Source: an uncultured Verrucomicrobia subdivision 3 bacterium (lineage in GTDB: Bacteria > Verrucomicrobiota > Verrucomicrobiia > Limisphaerales > UBA11358). Taken from it: a stretch of 64,000 nt of DNA. Below are positions 59,454 through 64,000 of this stretch, piece after piece. The stretch covers positions 20,396 through 84,395 of the forward strand of contig CAIXUZ010000050.1 in the NCBI GenBank assembly GCA_903922735.1, given 5' to 3'. Each line of letters begins with the position of its first letter. Positions within the stretch are counted from its first letter, which is position 1. The notes beneath the pieces were generated by a model. The model searched no databases. It was not told where the DNA came from and worked only from the letters and a program-made list of their open reading frames with translations. The position numbers were made by a program, and so were the translations under genes.

Positions 59454-60077
59454 TTATTCGTCCTTGGCTTTTTCAGTCTTTGGCTTCTTTTCCGCCTTGG
59501 CCTTCTTCTCGGTCTTGGCCTTCACCTCGGCGATGGTGGGGGCGACAATGTCTCCGCGATGGCCTCGCTTCTCGGTGCGCGGCTTTTCCTCCACCGTGGC
59601 GGCGACCGGCGCGGCAATCGGCGTGGTGCTTTCCACGCGGACTTTCAGCGTGCCCTTGACTTCGGCGTGCAAATTCAATTCCACTTCATATTCGCCGGTG
59701 GCGCGGATGGAGTGGTCGAGGTGGATTTTCTTTTTGTCGAGTGCGATGTCGAACTGGTGCTTCAGTTCGTCGGCAATCATGCCGGCGGTGACCGCCCCGA
59801 ACAGTTTGCCTTCTTCGCCCGTCTTGACCTTGATGACGCAAATCAGCTTGGATAGCGCCTTGGACAAATCGGTCATGGTGTTCAGCTCATGTGCTTCGCG
59901 CTCGGCGCGGCGCTGCTTGAGCGACTCCATCTGGCGGCGGTTGGATTGGGTGACCGGAATCGCCAGGCGTTGCGGGAACAGATAGTTCCGGGCGTAGCCG
60001 GCGGCGACTTTGACCTGGTCGGATTCACCGCCGAGGCCGATGATATTATGCGTGAGGATGACTTCAGTTTTTGCCAT
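59454..60077 (-). CDS. rplI: 50S ribosomal protein L9 with Lys/Glu-rich extension
   Basis: L9 binds 23S rRNA at the base of the L1 stalk. The protein is 207 residues against about 150 in most bacteria. The N-terminal domain (VILTHNIIGLGGESDQVKVA, GYARNYLFPQRLAIPVT) and the C-terminal domain (KLFGAVTAGMIADEL, IHLDHSIRATGEYEVELNLH) are complete; the last 55 residues (AEVKAKTEKKAKAEKKPKTE) are a charged, disordered tail. It is the last gene of the operon before a strong terminator. Between ssb and rplI, where rpsR is usually found, only 36 bases exist. Confidence 0.96.
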   Translation of the reverse strand: MAKTEVILTHNIIGLGGESDQVKVAAGYARNYLFPQRLAIPVTQSNRRQMESLKQRRAEREAHELNTMTDLSKALSKLICVIKVKTGEEGKLFGAVTAGMIADELKHQFDIALDKKKIHLDHSIRATGEYEVELNLHAEVKGTLKVRVESTTPIAAPVAATVEEKPRTEKRGHRGDIVAPTIAEVKAKTEKKAKAEKKPKTEKAKDE

Positions 60078-60113
60078 ACAAAAAATAGGGTTGCGGATGT
60101 GTGATGTTAAAAA

Positions 60114-60578
60114 TCAGAATGGAACGTCGTCGCTTTCGGGCGGGCCATCGCCTTCAACCGGTTCGGCGGCCGGCGCGTTGGGGGCGGCGGTGGGCCGGGC
60201 GGCGCGCGGCGCCGCTGGGGCAGGGGAGCCGCTGTCGCCACCGGTTGGACTGCCAAGAAATTGCACCGTCTCGGCTACGACCCCGAGTTTGCTGCGTTTG
60301 GCTCCCGTCTGCTTGTCGTCCCATTGATCCAGCTTCAGCCGGCCTTCAATCAAAATCGGACGCCCTTTGCGCATGTATTGGCCGACATTCTCTGCCGTGC
60401 GGCCAAAGACATCAACGTCCACAAAGGTGACTTCCTCTTTCTTTTCGCCCGCTTCATTGGTCCAGACCCGGTTGACGGCCAGACCGATCTTGGCGATCGC
60501 CGTGCCTTTGGGCGTGTAGCGCAATTCCGGATCACGCGTCAAGTTGCCTACCAGAATGACTTTGTTGAAGCTGGCCAT
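60114..60578 (-). CDS. ssb: Single-stranded DNA-binding protein
   Basis: SSB of 154 residues. OB fold: MASFNKVILVGNLTRDPELR, GTAIAKIGLAVNRVW, FVDVDVFGRTAENVGQYMRK and GRPILIEGRLKLDQW. The Pro/Ala/Gly-rich linker ends in the acidic tip ESDDVPF that recruits partner proteins. Position between rpsF and rplI is conserved in bacteria and ties replication to ribosome genes. Confidence 0.96.
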   Translation of the reverse strand: MASFNKVILVGNLTRDPELRYTPKGTAIAKIGLAVNRVWTNEAGEKKEEVTFVDVDVFGRTAENVGQYMRKGRPILIEGRLKLDQWDDKQTGAKRSKLGVVAETVQFLGSPTGGDSGSPAPAAPRAARPTAAPNAPAAEPVEGDGPPESDDVPF

Positions 60579-60592
60579 AGTGCCTCCAAAAA

Positions 60593-60898
60593 TTACTTCG
60601 CCGCCTTCGGCTCCGGCGCCAGGGTGAAGAGCGCCCGGAAAACTTCTTCGTTCAGCGACAGCTTGTGCTGTAGCTGCGACACCGTGGTCGGGGTGCCGGT
60701 AAAGATGATGTTGGCATAGAAACCGGAGCTATGCTTTTTGTCCGCAATGCGGGCAAATGCCTTCCGGTCCATCTTTTGCACCGTCTCAACCTTGCCGCCG
60801 GCGGCGGTGATTTCGGTTGAAATTTTATCGAGGGCGTCTTTCACGCCTTCTTCGCGACCTGCTGTGTTCAAGATGAACAGACCTTCGTATTTTTTCAT
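60593..60898 (-). CDS. rpsF: 30S ribosomal protein S6
   Basis: Protein of 101 residues opening MKKYEGLFILNTAGREEGVK, with ADKKHSSGFYANIIFTG in the middle. S6 binds 16S rRNA together with S18; no rpsR is in this operon. The ATG overlaps the pth stop codon (bases 60895-60898), so translation is coupled. ssb follows after 14 bases. Confidence 0.94.
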   Translation of the reverse strand: MKKYEGLFILNTAGREEGVKDALDKISTEITAAGGKVETVQKMDRKAFARIADKKHSSGFYANIIFTGTPTTVSQLQHKLSLNEEVFRALFTLAPEPKAAK

Positions 60899-61485
60899 TT
60901 TTCTTCGTTCGTGGGGCTGATTGCCCCGTTAAATTGGCTCATTGCCTTTTGTATTCCATCATCCAGCCAGCATTCCACCTGGCCCGCCGCCCGTTCCAAA
61001 ACTTGTTCCAGCCGCGCATTTTCTTCCGCGCTGAATTTTCCGAGCACATGCCCGGTGATCTGCCGGGCTTCATTTTTCCGCCCGATGCCGATCCGCAATC
61101 GCGCGTATTTTTTCGATCCGAGATGTTCCGCCACGGATTCCAGTCCGTGATGCCCGCCGCTGCCGCCCTCGGGGCGCAATCGGATTTCACCCAGCGCCAG
61201 ATCGGCGTCATCCACCGCGATCAAAATCTTTTCCACCGGCAGTTGGTAAAACTTGACCAGCGTTCCGACCGTCTCGCCGCTCAAATTCATGAACGTCTGT
61301 GGTTCGCACAGCAAAACTTTTTTTCCGCTGCGTTCCGCCTTCGCCACCCGGGCCGCAAACTTTCGCTCGTTCGCCCAGTTGGCCCGCCAGTTTTCCGCCA
61401 GCCTTTCCACCAGCGCAAAGCCGGCGTTGTGCCGCGTCTTGGCGTATTCCGCTCCGGGATTGCCAAGTCCCACAATGAGGTGCAT
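60895..61485 (-). CDS. pth: Peptidyl-tRNA hydrolase
   Basis: Enzyme of 196 residues that frees tRNA from stalled peptidyl-tRNA. Start MHLIVGLGNPGAEYAKTRHN contains the catalytic His in TRHNAGF; QTFMNLSGETV and VDDADLALGEIRLRPEGGSG are standard. The ATG at 61485 has a good GGAG eight bases upstream; an ATG at 61494 would add three residues. It lies between rplY and rpsF in one operon. Confidence 0.95.
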   Translation of the reverse strand: MHLIVGLGNPGAEYAKTRHNAGFALVERLAENWRANWANERKFAARVAKAERSGKKVLLCEPQTFMNLSGETVGTLVKFYQLPVEKILIAVDDADLALGEIRLRPEGGSGGHHGLESVAEHLGSKKYARLRIGIGRKNEARQITGHVLGKFSAEENARLEQVLERAAGQVECWLDDGIQKAMSQFNGAISPTNEEK

Positions 61486-61521
61486 CGGCTCCATGCGGGG
61501 CGGCGGCTCTCGCCGCAAAAA

Positions 61522-62271
61522 TTACTTCTTCTTCGCTTCGGCTTTCGCTTCCGGCTTGGCCTCGGCTTTTTTGTCGCCCGTGGCGGCTTTCGCGTCGCCC
61601 TTGGCGGCGGCCGGCGCTGCCCCTTCGGCGCCTTCTTCCTTCTTCTCCTTCGTCATTTCGACGTCGCCGGCGGCCGGCACGGCCGTCGCCGCCACTTCTT
61701 CCTCGGCGCGCGGCGCGGATACCGCCACCACGGTGAGGTGCTTGTCGCCCAAAATTTCCACGCCCGCGGGCGCGGCGATGTCCCCGAGATGGATGGATTT
61801 CCCGATCTCCAGCGCCGCCACATCAACAACAATCTGCTCCGGCAAATCTTTGGGCAGCGAGCGCACCTTGAGCTTGAACATGACGTGCTCCAGCGTGCCG
61901 CCGCCGGTCTTGACCCCCGCCGCTTCGCCGATGGTTTCCACCGGGACATTCACGGTCACTTTTTCGTTCTCGGCCACTTCGTGCAAATCAACATGCAGCA
62001 TCTTGCCGCTGAGCGGGTGGTGCTGGATGTCCTGCACCAGCGCCAGGCGCTTGGTGCGCGCGTCTTTTTCCACGGTCAAATCCACCAGCACGTTTTCCGA
62101 GGCCGAATGATTGATGAGTTCCGCGAGGTCGTCGTAAACCACTTCGAGGTTTTGCGGTTCCACCTGGCGGCCATAGATGGTCGCCGGCACGCGGCCGGCG
62201 CGGCGGAGTTTCGTGACTTCGGCGCGTTGGACTTGCGCTCGCGGATAGGCTTTCAATGCGACTGATTTCAT
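61522..62271 (-). CDS. rplY: 50S ribosomal protein L25/Ctc with Ala/Lys/Glu-rich tail
   Basis: 5S rRNA-binding protein of the long CTC/TL5 type, 249 residues. The L25 domain runs to about residue 95 (LRRAGRVPATIYGRQVEPQN, VLVDLTVEK) and the beta-barrel TL5 domain to about 190 (HVDLHEVAENEKVTVNVPVE, GGGTLEHVMFKLKVRSLPKD, PAGVEILGDKHLTVVAVSAP). The last 60 residues are a low-complexity Ala/Lys/Glu tail (KGDAKAATGDKKAEAKPEAK). It follows prs after 27 bases, the usual prs-ctc-pth order. Confidence 0.96.
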   Translation of the reverse strand: MKSVALKAYPRAQVQRAEVTKLRRAGRVPATIYGRQVEPQNLEVVYDDLAELINHSASENVLVDLTVEKDARTKRLALVQDIQHHPLSGKMLHVDLHEVAENEKVTVNVPVETIGEAAGVKTGGGTLEHVMFKLKVRSLPKDLPEQIVVDVAALEIGKSIHLGDIAAPAGVEILGDKHLTVVAVSAPRAEEEVAATAVPAAGDVEMTKEKKEEGAEGAAPAAAKGDAKAATGDKKAEAKPEAKAEAKKK

Positions 62272-62298
62272 TTTTATTAAATTGTTTTCTAGTGACGC

Positions 62299-63243
62299 TT
62301 AACTGGTGCGTCCGCCCTTAAATTCAAAAAGCGAGTTCACCGACGAATTACTGTGAATCCGTTTGATGGCTTCGCCCAAAAGTCCCGCCACCGACAACGT
62401 GGTTATCTTCACACCGTCAATCGCAGGGCGTTGGACTGTATCAGTTGTTATCAACTCGTCAATAGCCGATTTGCGCAATCTTTCGATGCCGACGTCATTC
62501 AGCAGGGCATGCGAGACGCAGGCCATGATGTTTTGGGCGCCCTTGGATTTCAGCACCGCCGCCGCCGAGGTCAGCGTGCCGGCGGTCTCGGTCAGGTCGT
62601 CCACCAGCAAAACATTTTTGCCTTCGATTTCGCCGATCACCGCCATGCTCTCCACTTCCGTCGCGCTCTTGCGGCGCTTGGCGACAATGGCCAGCTCCGC
62701 TTCCAGCGTCTGCGAATACGCATGCGCCATTTTGATGCCGCCGGCATCCGGGCTGACCACCACGAGGTTGGTCAGGTTTTTTTTCTTCAGATAATCATAC
62801 ATCACCGGCGCCGCATAAAGATGATCCACGGGAATGTCGAAAAAGCCCTGGATTTGTTGGGCATGCAAATCCATCGTCAGCACGCGGCTCGTGCCGGCGG
62901 CCACCAGCAGGTTGGCCACGAGCTTTGCCGTGATCGGCACGCGCGGCTGATCCTTGCGGTCCTGGCGGGCGTATCCGTAAAACGGCATGACGGCCGTGAT
63001 CCGCTTGGCGCTCGCTCGGCGCAGCGCGTCAATGATGATGAATAGCTCCATCAGATTGTGATTCGTCGGCGGCGAGGTCGGCTGGATGATGAAGATGTCT
63101 TCACCGCGCACATTCTCCTCGATTTTGACGAACGTCTCCCCGTCGGGAAACGGGGTGATATTGCACTGGCCGAGTTCGCAGCCGATGGATTTGCAAATGG
63201 CGCTGGCCAGGGGAAGATTTGCGGTGCCGCTGAAAATTTTCAC
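62299..63243 (-). CDS. prs: Ribose-phosphate pyrophosphokinase (PRPP synthase)
   Basis: Cytoplasmic enzyme of 314 residues making PRPP from ribose-5-phosphate and ATP for nucleotides, His and Trp. Motifs are FSGTANLPLASAICKSIGCE at the N-terminus, FPDGETFVKIEENVRGEDIF, the PRPP signature VVVSPDAGGIKMAHAYSQ and the flexible loop VLLVDDLTETAGTL. It is the first gene of the prs-rplY-pth-rpsF-ssb-rplI operon. Apt at 5397 uses its product. Confidence 0.97.
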   Translation of the reverse strand: MKIFSGTANLPLASAICKSIGCELGQCNITPFPDGETFVKIEENVRGEDIFIIQPTSPPTNHNLMELFIIIDALRRASAKRITAVMPFYGYARQDRKDQPRVPITAKLVANLLVAAGTSRVLTMDLHAQQIQGFFDIPVDHLYAAPVMYDYLKKKNLTNLVVVSPDAGGIKMAHAYSQTLEAELAIVAKRRKSATEVESMAVIGEIEGKNVLLVDDLTETAGTLTSAAAVLKSKGAQNIMACVSHALLNDVGIERLRKSAIDELITTDTVQRPAIDGVKITTLSVAGLLGEAIKRIHSNSSVNSLFEFKGGRTS

Positions 63244-64000
63244 AGGATAAAATGCCGGTTAAAAATGAAAAACCCGCCGGCCACGGCGGTTAAATCGTGG
63301 GTTCATCGTAACAACCAGCCGCTCCCGTGCAAGATGAATCTGCGCGGCAATGATTTGGCCGTTAACCCATTGATCTGGCCCCCCGCCTCACCGTAGCGGC
63401 ATCTCGGCCGAGCGCCGCCATTGGTTGTTGAATGTTGAGCGTTGAATGTTCGCCTTCTTCTGAAAATATTTCAGCATTTCAGCTTTTGTTTTGGCCGCCC
63501 TCTGTTTAGCTCAGGTCTCAGCAAGTTTCAGGTTTGTTTTTTTCCGTTTTGCTGCTGGCTTTGCTTTGTGCCCTTTGTTCCTTTGTTGTAAAATCCTATT
63601 CCAGATTTTTTCGTGTATTTTGTGTGTTTCGTGGTTAAAAATGGTTTCCACTTCCCGCTTTGCCTTCGCATTCTTCGCGCGACCCATCTCAACTGAAAAC
63701 TGAAAACTCCCCACCCCCTCCGCTTTTCCCAAAAACCGTCAACTATTTTTTCGCTCCGGTTCGTGATCGGGAGGTCCCTGTTCGCGCCGGTTCGCAAGTT
63801 GTTCGCCGGCTTGAAAATTTCTGCTAAAACCTGTGCTAAGGTTCGTCGCCATGCCAGCCCAAAAAAATCTGAAAACCGGAAATGGAAGTTTTCCACCCGC
63901 GCCCTATCATCTTCCGCAGCGGAACTCCGAGTTGCAATAATTTCACTGGACACAACTGTATCAATATGTAACAATACACCTAGTTCGGCAGGCCTCGGTA
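63244..64000. other. Gene-free end of the window (757 bases)
   Basis: No credible gene on either strand. It holds a G/C hairpin (63274-63289) and word-like repeats: GTTGAATGTTGAGCGTTGAATG near 63427 (given in part as TTGAATGTTGAGCGTTGAAT), CGTGTATTTTGTGTGTTTCG near 63611, and ACTGAAAACTGAAAACTCC near 63690. Upstream promoter elements of prs must lie here, but none is clear. Confidence 0.6.
63274..63289 (-). terminator. Hairpin in the prs leader or terminator of an upstream unit
   Basis: On the minus strand CCGCCG-TGGC-CGGCGG is followed by GTTTTTC. It lies 31 bases before the prs start. Since no gene is seen upstream, it may be a leader attenuator rather than the end of another transcript. 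Confidence 0.55.

Noticed and set aside
63851..63940. Short plus-strand frame MPAQKNLKTGNG near the right edge
   Set aside because: Only 29 codons with no recognisable feature or ribosome-binding site.

Overview
The window looks like a chromosomal segment of a Verrucomicrobiota bacterium, probably from the Limisphaerales/Pedosphaeraceae side. This is an inference from gene content: CxPSR sulfatases beside FGE-fold and arylsulfotransferase-like secreted proteins, lipid A genes, a small Fn3 protein and a 34-residue basic protein of types I associate with this phylum, and very many short palindromic repeats. I see no rRNA or tRNA gene, no CRISPR array and no phage.

Layout. 1-6.5 kb: plsY, a Gfo/Idh/MocA oxidoreductase and lpxB (split by a REP-associated transposase), a HIT protein, a sigma-70 factor, apt and a lipoprotein. 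6.6-14.6 kb: a PAP2-glycosyltransferase fusion, an OGG-type glycosylase, comB, a 34-residue basic protein, a SecD-head-like lipoprotein, an M23 peptidase, a gene-poor repeat region with a methylase remnant, and an MFS pump. 14.7-37.5 kb: a large, mostly exported cluster on the minus strand (HupE/UreJ-like, YHYH, multicopper oxidase, FGE-ASST fusion, three sulfatases, DUF1566, metallophosphoesterase, two ASST-like proteins, FGE-PEBP fusion), ending at a two-component system on the plus strand. 37.5-46 kb: hemW, a cold-shock gene, a pseudo-receiver gene, gltD, gltB. 45.8-57.2 kb: ppnP, mnmA, a 21-bp-repeat island, an Fn3 protein, a ThuA-like protein, an SGNH lipoprotein, glutathione peroxidase, rpoN, hpf, an amidohydrolase, bioF and bioA. 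57.2-64 kb: another island, an SGNH hydrolase, then the translation operon prs-rplY-pth-rpsF-ssb-rplI (minus strand) and a gene-free end.

Three things stand out. First, the two-component system and three transcription units of the exported cluster each carry one copy of a direct-repeat box resembling the PmrA/BasR box (YTTAAK-N5-YTTAAK); at the three cluster promoters it lies 24, 25 and 24 bases from the start codon. This suggests one regulon for copper oxidase, sulfatase and sulfotransferase-like secreted proteins. Second, three intergenic islands at about 13.0, 47.7 and 57.5 kb are built from tandem units of unrelated sequence but the same exact 21-bp period, each just right of a palindromic TGTAG-type element. 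Third, palindromic or interspersed repeats sit in frame inside essential-type genes (lpxB, mnmA, hemW, bioA), recalling Rickettsia palindromic elements.
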